Below are positions 7,750 through 13,634 of a DNA stretch of 17,275 nt, in pieces. Below the pieces are notes generated by a model that did no database searches, was not told the DNA's origin, and was given only the letters and a program-made list of their open reading frames with translations. A program made the position numbers and the translations under genes. Numbering within the stretch: position 1 is the first letter of the stretch; every line of letters begins with the position of its first letter. This DNA is from an uncultured Bacteroidota bacterium (GTDB taxonomy: Bacteria; Bacteroidota; Bacteroidia; Chitinophagales; Chitinophagaceae), in assembly GCA_946479615.1 (NCBI GenBank), contig CAMLGR010000104.1, positions 1 to 17,275 of the forward strand, written 5' to 3'.

Positions 7750-7851
7750 CTATGTGTGTATTCCTATGTATCTATGTGCCTATGTGGTAAGACTACGCCA
7801 ATCAGTTCTTTTACCACATAGGCACATAGATACATAGGAATACACACATAG
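7750..7851. repeat. CTATGTG-word palindrome, copy 2, inside the crt cluster
   Basis: The two 41-nt arms (7750-7790 and 7811-7851) are perfectly complementary and flank a 20-nt loop containing TACGCCAATCAG. The spacers after the four CTATGT words are GTGTATTC, AT, GC and GGTAA, so the arm differs from copy 1 in its outer half but agrees in its inner half. It fills most of the gap between crtZ and crtY and ends 25 bases before the crtY start. In RNA it would form a very stable hairpin that could protect upstream mRNA or lower expression of crtY. It is not followed by a T-run. Confidence 0.94.
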
Positions 7852-7876
7852 GGGGTTTTAATTTTATTTATCAGTA

Positions 7877-9013
7877 TTGATTTACGATTATATCATAGCA
7901 GGGAGTGGATGTGCAGGACTAAGTCTTGCGGTGAAGATGGTGCAGTCGGGAGAGTTTGCCGATAAGAAGATATTGCTGATTGATAAGGAACAGAAGAACA
8001 GGAACGACCGTACCTGGTGTTTTTGGGAAATGGATCCCGGGTTGTTTGAGAAAATTGTTTATAAAAAATGGGAACAAGCCTGGTTTCACGGCGAGAATTA
8101 TTCCAAACTGCTTTCTTTTTCACCTTATACGTACAAGCTGATCAGGGGAATCGATTTCTATAACTATTGTTTTTCCCTTCTCCGCCAGCAAAAGAATATC
8201 GAAATCATAGCCGGTGAAGTGCAGTCGATGGAAAGCAATGACAGGGAAACCTTTGTTGTTGTCAATGGACAAAAGCTCCATGCCGGGTATATCTTCAACA
8301 GCATTCTTTTTGAAAAGCCTGTATTGAAGAAAAAAGAATATTACCTGCTTCAGCATTTCAAAGGAATAATTATTGAAACGGACCAACCTGTTTTTGATCC
8401 GGCAGCAGCTACGTTGATGGACTTCCGCGTAGATCAACAGCATGGCACCAGCTTCGTATATGTCATGCCTTTTTCTTCTACAAAAGCCCTTGTTGAGTAT
8501 ACTTTATTTACAGGAGAATTATTGCAACCGGAGCAGTATGATAAAGGATTGAAGCAGTATATCAAGCAATATATTTTTGATGGACCTTATAAAGTAACCG
8601 AAGAAGAATTTGGAGTGATACCAATGACAAATCACCGGTTTGCTACGCACCAGCATCATATTATAAATATCGGTACAGCTGGTGGACAAACAAAAGCCTC
8701 GAGCGGGTATACTTTTCGTTTTATTCAAAAACATACTGCTGCTATTGTCGGGCAACTTATAAAGACGGGCAAACTTTTACCCGGTCAGATACGAAAAGAG
8801 AAAAAATTTCACTTCTACGATGGTGTCTTACTGAACATCCTTCATCATAAGAAATATCCCGGCAGGGAAATCTTCACCGATCTCTTCAAAAAGAATAAAC
8901 CCCAACAGGTGTTGAGGTTTCTTGACAATGAAAGTTCTATTAAAGATGAATTAAAGATCATTTCTTCTCTTCCCACGCTGCCTTTCTTTAAAGCAGCCCT
9001 GCAGCAACTATAA
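7877..9013 (+). CDS. crtY: Lycopene beta-cyclase, TTG start
   Basis: CrtY-type lycopene cyclase of 378 residues that would form the two beta rings of beta-carotene from lycopene using a redox-silent FAD/NADPH. Seen: YIIAGSGCAG (5-14, GxGxxG), RTWCFWE (45-51), MDFRVDQ (181-187), FVYVMPFS (193-200), LVEYTLF with the likely catalytic Glu207 (counterpart of FxEDT), and GGQTKASSGYTF (269-280). The start must be TTG at 7877: an in-frame TAA lies at 7859-7861, no ATG or GTG falls between, and the next Met is residue 21, beyond the FAD motif. It is separated from crtZ by palindrome copy 2 and meets the minus-strand gene tail to tail with a 13-base gap. Confidence 0.94.
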   Translation: MIYDYIIAGSGCAGLSLAVKMVQSGEFADKKILLIDKEQKNRNDRTWCFWEMDPGLFEKIVYKKWEQAWFHGENYSKLLSFSPYTYKLIRGIDFYNYCFSLLRQQKNIEIIAGEVQSMESNDRETFVVVNGQKLHAGYIFNSILFEKPVLKKKEYYLLQHFKGIIIETDQPVFDPAAATLMDFRVDQQHGTSFVYVMPFSSTKALVEYTLFTGELLQPEQYDKGLKQYIKQYIFDGPYKVTEEEFGVIPMTNHRFATHQHHIINIGTAGGQTKASSGYTFRFIQKHTAAIVGQLIKTGKLLPGQIRKEKKFHFYDGVLLNILHHKKYPGREIFTDLFKKNKPQQVLRFLDNESSIKDELKIISSLPTLPFFKAALQQL

Positions 9014-9026
9014 CACGCACCCGCTC

Positions 9027-9467
9027 TCACTGGTCGGGGTCCAATTGCATAAACTCCCTCTTCACCGCTTTCAGCATACTGAATAATTGTGCTACCTGTA
9101 TCAATAGCATTACTACCAGCGCCAATAATACATACCAGGGCAATTTTACCGTATCGATATTGGTAATATTCTGAAACTTCTGCAACTGCCATCCGGCCAG
9201 TGCGGCGCCGAAAGCCATTCCTACCAATAAGAATGATATCAGGGAGTATACTACTTTCATGAACATGATCCGCATCGTGGAATAACCCACTTTGAAATTT
9301 TCAAAGATCGCTGCGGGAATGATCAATACTAAAGTGATCCAGCTCCAGTTTTTCCCGAACCAGCTATCGCTGAGCGCCAGGTTGAGAACAAGGATCAATA
9401 CGATTGAAAGTAATCCCCAGGGGAATAGCAGGAAGGTGGAAGGCTTGCCGGAAGGTATGGTTGCCAT
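9027..9467 (-). CDS. Unrecognised small integral membrane protein
   Basis: Protein of 146 residues that I do not assign to a named family. It has four clear hydrophobic segments: about residues 14-31 (LLFPWGLLSIVLILVLNL), 42-58 (SWITLVLIIPAAIFENF), 70-93 (FMKVVYSLISFLLVGMAFGAALAG) and 110-128 (YVLLALVVMLLIQVAQLF). The C-terminus is charged, ending FMQLDPDQ. I chose the internal ATG at 9467 rather than the longest frame (9542), because the extra 25 residues would be encoded by the AATAAGGAA inverted repeat. It is last in a run of four minus-strand genes but is separated from the DoxX-like gene by that repeat, so co-transcription is uncertain. Confidence 0.72.
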   Translation of the reverse strand: MATIPSGKPSTFLLFPWGLLSIVLILVLNLALSDSWFGKNWSWITLVLIIPAAIFENFKVGYSTMRIMFMKVVYSLISFLLVGMAFGAALAGWQLQKFQNITNIDTVKLPWYVLLALVVMLLIQVAQLFSMLKAVKREFMQLDPDQ

Positions 9468-9486
9468 GCAGGAGGTTTTTATAAAT

Positions 9487-9573
9487 ATAATAAGAAATAA
9501 GGAACAAAAAATAAGGAATGAGAAAGCGGGCAGTCTGAGCACTGTACTTTCTCATTCCTTATTTCTTATTTAT
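9487..9573. repeat. AATAAGGAA-word inverted repeat
   Basis: A perfect 18-bp stem pairs 9509-9526 with 9547-9564 around a 20-nt loop. The longer right arm (9547-9573) also matches the segment at 9490-9504, because the left arm carries an extra 14-nt word (9505-9518) repeating AATAAGGAA. Taken as arms, left (9487-9526) equals right (27 nt) plus this insertion, with one base pair otherwise missing near the outer end. The right end lies inside the DoxX-like gene: the TAA stop of that gene (9568-9566) is part of the repeat. Its design matches the other palindromes in this window but with a different word. Confidence 0.85.
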
Positions 9574-9952
9574 CTGCCCGTCTTTGCTTTTCGAATTTTA
9601 TCCAGATATAGTAATAGAAGATCGTAATAGCCAGCATTACCAATGGCGGTACCAGCAAACCCGCTTCATCTCCCACAAAAGCGCGGGAAGCAAAAGCGCC
9701 GATATAATTGAACGTAAGCCCTGCAAAGACCCATTCCTTGATGCGCTGATACTTTGTCTGTAGCAGTACCAATGCTCCGAGGATTTTCGCTACTCCGAAA
9801 AATGGCAACAGGTATTCCGGGTAGCCGAGGTGAGCCAATACATCTTTGCCCTCCTGCATGCGAAGGATGCCACCCATACCATCCATGATCAATGCGGCCA
9901 CATTAAGTAGGGTCAGTATCCAGTAAAGTATCCTGGTTGTTTTTGGTTTCAT
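9566..9952 (-). CDS. DoxX-like family membrane protein
   Basis: Protein of 128 residues with four predicted membrane helices: about 7-26 (ILYWILTLLNVAALIMDGMG), 46-64 (YLLPFFGVAKILGALVLLQ), 73-91 and 98-115. It resembles the DoxX-like family: a short loop after helix 1 with GYPEYLLPFFGVAKILGA is characteristic. These proteins are common in Bacteroidota beside VOC, DinB and AraC genes; their biochemical role is unclear, with links to oxidative or thiol stress in distant relatives. I chose ATG 9952; starting at 9991 would add 13 residues and overlap the upstream VOC gene. Eleven bases separate it from that gene, suggesting an operon. Its stop codon is supplied by the AATAAGGAA repeat. Confidence 0.82.
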   Translation of the reverse strand: MKPKTTRILYWILTLLNVAALIMDGMGGILRMQEGKDVLAHLGYPEYLLPFFGVAKILGALVLLQTKYQRIKEWVFAGLTFNYIGAFASRAFVGDEAGLLVPPLVMLAITIFYYYIWIKFEKQRRADK

Positions 9953-9963
9953 ATCAATTAATT

Positions 9964-10386
9964 TTAATTGTAATCGTAATTTACCATCCATTGTACACCG
10001 AATTTATCGGTAAACATTCCGAAATAAGCGCCCCAGAATGCTTTTTCCAGTGGTACCGTGATCTTGCCTCCCACAGAAAGACCTTTGAATAATTTATCTG
10101 CTTCGGCTTCGCTGTCAGCATTGATGGATAAATAGAAATTGTTACCCATTGTCAGCGGGTGTCCCATCGATTCCAGTGCATCGGTTCCCATCAGGATATT
10201 TCCCTTGCCGATCGGCATGGAGATATGCATGATCTTATCGCGGTCCCCGGGAGCTACTCTGTCTGCTTCAGGAGTATCTTTGAAACGCTGAACAGTAATG
10301 AATTCTCCTCCGAATACCGATTGATAGAAAGTAAAGGCTTCCTCGGTATTGCCTTTGAAATTCAAGTAAGGATTTACAGTTGCCAT
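9964..10386 (-). CDS. PhnB-like VOC (glyoxalase/bleomycin-resistance fold) protein
   Basis: VOC-superfamily protein of 140 residues, close to the usual PhnB-like length. Seen: the N-terminal NPYLNFKGNTEEAFTFYQSVFGGEF (5-29), where N-F-x-G-N and F-Y-x-x-x-F-G-G are typical, the central DKIMHISMPIGKGNILMGTD (50-69), and the C-terminal FWGAYFGMFTDKFGVQWMVNYD (117-138). The PhnB-like family usually keeps WG-x-x-x-G-x-x-x-D-x-F-G-x-W-x-x-N, which is present. The reaction is unknown; members are often described as small-molecule binding or isomerase/dioxygenase-like without proof. It lies between the DinB-like and DoxX-like genes on the minus strand, with 40- and 11-base gaps. Confidence 0.88.
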   Translation of the reverse strand: MATVNPYLNFKGNTEEAFTFYQSVFGGEFITVQRFKDTPEADRVAPGDRDKIMHISMPIGKGNILMGTDALESMGHPLTMGNNFYLSINADSEAEADKLFKGLSVGGKITVPLEKAFWGAYFGMFTDKFGVQWMVNYDYN

Positions 10387-10426
10387 TGTTTTATTTTTAA
10401 ATGTGCTATAATTTATTTTATTTCTT

Positions 10427-10936
10427 TCAATTCTTGTTTACTACAGCGGCTATTTTCTTTAACTGATGTATATGTCTTTGTGTATGATAGAGTATAAAAT
10501 ATATCCATTCCAGCCTGGTGAATTTATCAGAACGAGGCGCCTGGAAATCGAGACATAATACAGAAAGGTCCAGTGTGTTGATCGCCGTTATTATTTTTTC
10601 AAATAGTCGTTTCGATGAAGCCAGTAAAACTTCTTTTTGCAAAGGAGTTGTATCCGGTAATATAAAATCAGGTGAGTTCAGTTTCTTGTCAAAATCCAGG
10701 AACAGGTTCCTGATCGGCGCTACCCGTAAAGCAGGGTCCCTGTCGGACGGTGTGGTAGTCGCATATACCGCGGATGATATTTTGGATAATGATTTCAATA
10801 CATGATCGATTACCTGGCCGGGTGTCCAGCTTCCTTCGAAAGGCATGGTATTGATCTGCTCCTGTGTAAAGGAAGCGGCCAATTCTTCAAACGTGGCGGC
10901 AGTCTGTTCCATCTCTGCGAGAAGCTGTTTTTCCAT
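10427..10936 (-). CDS. DinB-like four-helix-bundle protein
   Basis: Protein of 169 residues that resembles DinB/YfiT-type putative metal-binding enzymes. The His triad usual for the family is visible: Asp44-His45 in QVIDHVLKS, and HTQRHIH near the C-terminus (His151, His155, His157). The SWTPGQVIDHV block matches the family's conserved WS-x-x-(E/Q)-x-x-x-H segment. Members of the superfamily include bacillithiol or mycothiol transferases and maleylpyruvate isomerases, but most Bacteroidota copies are uncharacterised. It is first in the minus-strand run and divergent from the DJ-1/AraC regulator at 11103, with a 166-base shared control region. Confidence 0.82.
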   Translation of the reverse strand: MEKQLLAEMEQTAATFEELAASFTQEQINTMPFEGSWTPGQVIDHVLKSLSKISSAVYATTTPSDRDPALRVAPIRNLFLDFDKKLNSPDFILPDTTPLQKEVLLASSKRLFEKIITAINTLDLSVLCLDFQAPRSDKFTRLEWIYFILYHTQRHIHQLKKIAAVVNKN

Positions 10937-10970
10937 ATTCTTTTTTTAATTTCAGAACCCGTTATCGATC

Positions 10971-10988
10971 ACACTGCAAGTATAGTGT
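10971..10988 (-). promoter_or_regulatory. Possible -7 element and small dyad for the DinB-like gene
   Basis: On the minus strand TATACTTG (10984-10977) matches TAnnTTTG at all but one position and lies about 40 bases before the DinB-like ATG. It sits within a short dyad, ACACT (10971-10975) and AGTGT (10984-10988). No -33 partner is clear. A divergent regulator, such as the DJ-1/AraC protein, could bind here. This is weak evidence. Confidence 0.28.
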
Positions 10989-11032
10989 CAATATTTGAGT
11001 TGGGTGGGGTGCGAAAACGACTTAATAAGGGG

Positions 11033-11063
11033 TTGATTACGACAGCAGATTGTCTTAATTTCG
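11033..11063 (+). promoter_or_regulatory. Promoter of the first DJ-1/AraC gene
   Basis: TTG at 11033-11035 and TAATTTCG at 11056-11063 fit the Bacteroidota -33/-7 pattern with a 20-base spacer and one mismatch in TAnnTTTG. The block GGGGTTGATTACGACAGC around the -33 element is nearly repeated before the second paralogue at 12507-12524 with identical spacing. Transcription would begin near 11070, about 33 bases before the ATG. Confidence 0.6.
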
Positions 11064-11102
11064 GGAAAGGAAGTCAATCCCCCGTCATTTAATCTTCTTG
11101 TT

Positions 11103-12086
11103 ATGAAACATATTTCCATCCTGGTTCCCCGTGGCGCAGCGGCGCTGGCCTGTATCGAAGGTTCATTTAAAGCCTTCAATACGGCGAATGATTTTTTAAA
11201 AGAGATGGACAAGCCTCCGCTTTTCAATATTCAATTAGTGGGACTTACCAAAGAGCCACAGGTGTATGATAAATTCTTTTCTGTACAGCCTGATATTACT
11301 ATCCACGAACTTGTTCATACCGATTTGATCATTATCCCGGCCGTGAATGGAAATATGGAAGAAGTGATTGAAATGAATAAGGAATTTCTTCCCTGGATCA
11401 CCCGGCAACACAGCGCCGGTACGGAAGTCGCCAGTCTTTGTGTAGGCACATTCATACTGGCATCTACCGGTTTGCTTGATGGAAAGAAATGTGCCACGCA
11501 CTGGATGGCGGTTACTGATTTCAAAAATATGTTTCCCGATATCGATCTTGTATCGGACAGGATCATCACTGATGAAAATGGTATTTATTCCAGTGGCGGC
11601 GCTACTTCTTTCTGGAACCTCCTCCTGTACCTGGTAGAAAAATATACGAACCGGGAGATCGCGATCAAAATGTCGAAGTATTATGAAATAGAGATCGACC
11701 GGAGAAATCAATCCCTGTTCATTATGTTCAAAGGACAAAAGGATCACCAGGATGAATCGGTAAAGAAAGCACAGGATTTTATTGAGAATAATTTCCAGGA
11801 AAAGATAACCGTCGATCAGCTTTCATCTTTATTTGCTGTGGGCCGCCGGAGCCTGGAACGGAGATTTAAACGGGCTACCCGCAATACGGTATCGGAATAT
11901 ATTCAACGTGTAAAGATAGAAGCGGCTAAAAAAGAATTCGAGACCAGCCGTAAAAATATCACCGAGATCATGTGTGAAGTAGGCTATTCCGATACCAAGG
12001 CATTTCGTACGATGTTCAAAAAGACAACGGGATTGTCACCGGTAGAATACAGGAACAAGTATAACCGCGAACCGGTATTAGCCTGA
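11103..12086 (+). CDS. DJ-1/PfpI-domain AraC-family transcriptional regulator, paralogue 1
   Basis: GlxA/FtrA-like regulator of 327 residues. An N-terminal DJ-1/PfpI (class-I amidotransferase-like) sensor domain spans about 1-195, and a C-terminal double helix-turn-helix AraC domain spans about 220-322. In the sensor, ASLCVGTFILASTG (110-123) forms the nucleophile elbow with Cys113, and KKCATHW (128-134) supplies the nearby His133. The DNA-binding part shows KITVDQLSSLFAVGRRSLERRFK and the AraC signature VGYSDTKAFRTMFKKTTGLSPVEYR. Ligands for this regulator type are mostly unknown. It is divergent from the DinB/VOC/DoxX genes, which are possible targets, and has a close paralogue at 12588. 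The TGA stop is followed at once by an in-frame TAA contributed by the palindrome at 12086. Confidence 0.92.
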   Translation: MKHISILVPRGAAALACIEGSFKAFNTANDFLKEMDKPPLFNIQLVGLTKEPQVYDKFFSVQPDITIHELVHTDLIIIPAVNGNMEEVIEMNKEFLPWITRQHSAGTEVASLCVGTFILASTGLLDGKKCATHWMAVTDFKNMFPDIDLVSDRIITDENGIYSSGGATSFWNLLLYLVEKYTNREIAIKMSKYYEIEIDRRNQSLFIMFKGQKDHQDESVKKAQDFIENNFQEKITVDQLSSLFAVGRRSLERRFKRATRNTVSEYIQRVKIEAAKKEFETSRKNITEIMCEVGYSDTKAFRTMFKKTTGLSPVEYRNKYNREPVLA

Positions 12087-12195
12087 TAACCTATGTGTGT
12101 ATTTCTATGTACCTATGTTTCTATGTGGTAAAAAAGCTGACTGGCGTAATCTTCACCACATAGGAGCATAGACACATAGGTTTCACATAGGTTAT
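12086..12195. repeat. CTATGTG-word palindrome, copy 3 (imperfect, hybrid arms)
   Basis: The ends are symmetric: ATAACCTATGTG at 12086-12097 and its complement at 12184-12195. Inside, the arms differ. The left arm has words with spacers GTGTATTT, AC, TT and GGT; the right arm (read on the minus strand) has GAAAC, GT, then a degenerate CTATGC word with spacer TC, then GGT. The left arm resembles copy 2 and the right arm copy 1. The centre, read on the minus strand, contains GATTACGCCAGTCAG, the core shared with the other copies. It separates two convergent genes and supplies a stop codon to the minus-strand one. Confidence 0.9.
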
Positions 12196-12419
12196 GGTAA
12201 TTCTTCACAGAGAAACCCCTGCCTTGTAACTACTCCTTTTATTTCTTTTGGGCAAATGCCCTTGTGCTTCACACGAAGTATCTTATCACAATCATCGAGG
12301 TCGAAATTGATCGTGCAACCGGGAAAATGCACCAGCAGGATCGCCAGCAATTCATTTGCCTGCTGTGGCTGCTGCACATTTGTTTTAAATACATCTATCG
12401 TATGTTCCATCTTCAGCAT
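12192..12419 (-). CDS. Small HMA-like conserved-type protein, function unknown
   Basis: Seventy-five residues, convergent with the first DJ-1/AraC gene. The pattern MEHTIDVFKTNV ... ANELLAILLVHFPGCTINFDLDDCDKILRV ... VVTRQGFLCEELP suggests a ferredoxin-like beta-alpha-beta fold as in heavy-metal-associated domains, but the CxxC metal motif is absent; Cys occur at 35, 44, 56 and 71. I recall such short proteins as widespread in Bacteroidota without a known role. On the minus strand TACATTTG (12461-12454) is a perfect TAnnTTTG element 35 bases before the ATG. A start three codons later (12410, MEHTIDV) is equally plausible. The TAA stop lies inside palindrome copy 3. Position between the paralogous regulators does not reveal its job. 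Confidence 0.7.
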   Translation of the reverse strand: MLKMEHTIDVFKTNVQQPQQANELLAILLVHFPGCTINFDLDDCDKILRVKHKGICPKEIKGVVTRQGFLCEELP

Positions 12420-12453
12420 CTTTTCAGATAGTATTATACCCTTGTGTGAAATG

Positions 12454-12461
12454 CAAATGTA
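12454..12461 (-). promoter_or_regulatory. -7 element of the small HMA-like gene
   Basis: On the minus strand TACATTTG matches TAnnTTTG exactly. A TTTG at 12480-12477 lies 15 bases upstream, somewhat closer than the usual -33 spacing, so the -33 partner is uncertain. It is divergent from the promoter at 12509-12539. Confidence 0.45.
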
Positions 12462-12508
12462 TCATCCCGTTAAAAACAAAAGGGGGTGAATTACGCCAAT
12501 TACAGGGG

Positions 12509-12539
12509 TTGATTGCGACAGCGAACTTCCTTAATTTTG
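12509..12539 (+). promoter_or_regulatory. Promoter of the second DJ-1/AraC gene
   Basis: TTG at 12509-12511 and a perfect TAATTTTG at 12532-12539 give -33 and -7 elements with a 20-base spacer. The surrounding block GGGGTTGATTGCGACAGC is almost the same as before the first paralogue, at identical spacing. A further ACGACAGCAG copy lies downstream at 12564-12573. Transcription should start near 12546, about 42 bases before the ATG at 12588. Confidence 0.65.
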
Positions 12540-12587
12540 AAGTTGATCGTTACAGAACTATTTACGACAGCAGCGAAAAAAATAAGT

Positions 12588-13559
12588 ATGAAAACAATAT
12601 CAATTTTAATACCACGCGGCGCTATACTGGGAAGTATCGAAGGACCAAGACAGTTATTTACGCAGGTAAATAGTTTTTTAACCTCGAGAGGTGAATCTCC
12701 GTTGTTTAAAATACAACTCATAGGTTTGACGAAAGAAACACCGGTCAGTGATAACCTGTATACGATTCATGCAGATGCTGTATTGAAAGATATTGTAAAA
12801 ACAGATCTTGTTATTATCCCGGCTATCGATGGTGATATTCAGCAATCGCTTGAGATCAATCATGAATTCATTCCCTGGATCACCAAACAATATAAACAAG
12901 GTGCCGAACTGGCCAGTCTTTGTATGGGCGCTTTCATACTGGCATCGACTGGTTTATTAAAAGGAAGAAAATGCTCCACGCACTGGCTAGCGGCCAACCA
13001 GTTCCGCTCGATGTTTCCTGATGTAGACCTGATACCGGAAAAAGTAGTGACCGATGAAAATGGCATCTATTCCAGCGGTGGTGCATATTCTTACCTGAAT
13101 TTGGTTTTATACCTGATAGAAAAATATGCGGGTCGTGAGCTGTCTATTCTTTGCGCTAAAGTATTTGCCATCGAGATAGAGCGTGACAGCCAATCAGCCT
13201 TTATTATTTTCCAGGGACAAAAAGAACATGAAGATGAACCGATCAAAAAAGCGCAGGAATTTATCGAGAATAATTTCCAGGATAAGATAACGGTGGATCA
13301 ACTGGCTTCCATGTTTGCACTCGGGCGCAGGAACCTGGAGCGGAGATTCAAGAAAGCAACTTCCAATACCGTCATTGAATATATGCAGCGGGTAAAGATC
13401 GAAGCTGCTAAGATGAGCCTGGAATCTTCGCGCGAGAATGTGAATGAAGTGATGTATAAAGTAGGATATACCGATACCAAAGCTTTTCGTACTACATTTA
13501 AACGGATCACCGGTTTATCGCCGGTACAATACAGAAATAAGTATACGCGGGATAACTGA
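12588..13559 (+). CDS. DJ-1/PfpI-domain AraC-family transcriptional regulator, paralogue 2
   Basis: Regulator of 323 residues with the same two-domain layout as the gene at 11103 and long identical blocks throughout, so the pair arose by tandem duplication. The sensor keeps the nucleophile elbow ASLCMGAFILASTG (109-122, Cys112) and RKCSTHW (127-133, His132); the AraC part carries KITVDQLASMFALGRRNLERRFK and VGYTDTKAFRTTFKRITGLSP. I chose the ATG at 12588, which gives MKTISILIPRG, aligned with MKHISILVPRG of the paralogue; the longer frame from 12513 would start upstream of the -7 element. The most divergent stretch is the middle of the sensor domain (about 50-90), consistent with a changed ligand. 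Target genes are unknown; autoregulation or cross-regulation is plausible because the promoters are near-identical. Confidence 0.92.
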   Translation: MKTISILIPRGAILGSIEGPRQLFTQVNSFLTSRGESPLFKIQLIGLTKETPVSDNLYTIHADAVLKDIVKTDLVIIPAIDGDIQQSLEINHEFIPWITKQYKQGAELASLCMGAFILASTGLLKGRKCSTHWLAANQFRSMFPDVDLIPEKVVTDENGIYSSGGAYSYLNLVLYLIEKYAGRELSILCAKVFAIEIERDSQSAFIIFQGQKEHEDEPIKKAQEFIENNFQDKITVDQLASMFALGRRNLERRFKKATSNTVIEYMQRVKIEAAKMSLESSRENVNEVMYKVGYTDTKAFRTTFKRITGLSPVQYRNKYTRDN

Positions 13560-13634
13560 TCGATGGGAAATTTATCCTCATTCTTTTAAGTAATCGTTAA
13601 AAGTTCGTGATAATTCCTTTGAAAGAAGGATCAA

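Noticed and set aside
1863..7851. Palindromes as ordinary intrinsic terminators
   Set aside because: Arms are far longer than usual, the loops are 20-47 nt, and no T-run follows on either strand. An effect on transcript ends remains possible.
9468..9542. Longer start for the minus-strand membrane protein
   Set aside because: The extra residues are encoded by the AATAAGGAA inverted repeat and are probably not coding.
12513..12587. Longer N-terminus for the second DJ-1/AraC regulator
   Set aside because: It would begin upstream of the -7 element and does not align with the paralogue, which starts at the equivalent of 12588.
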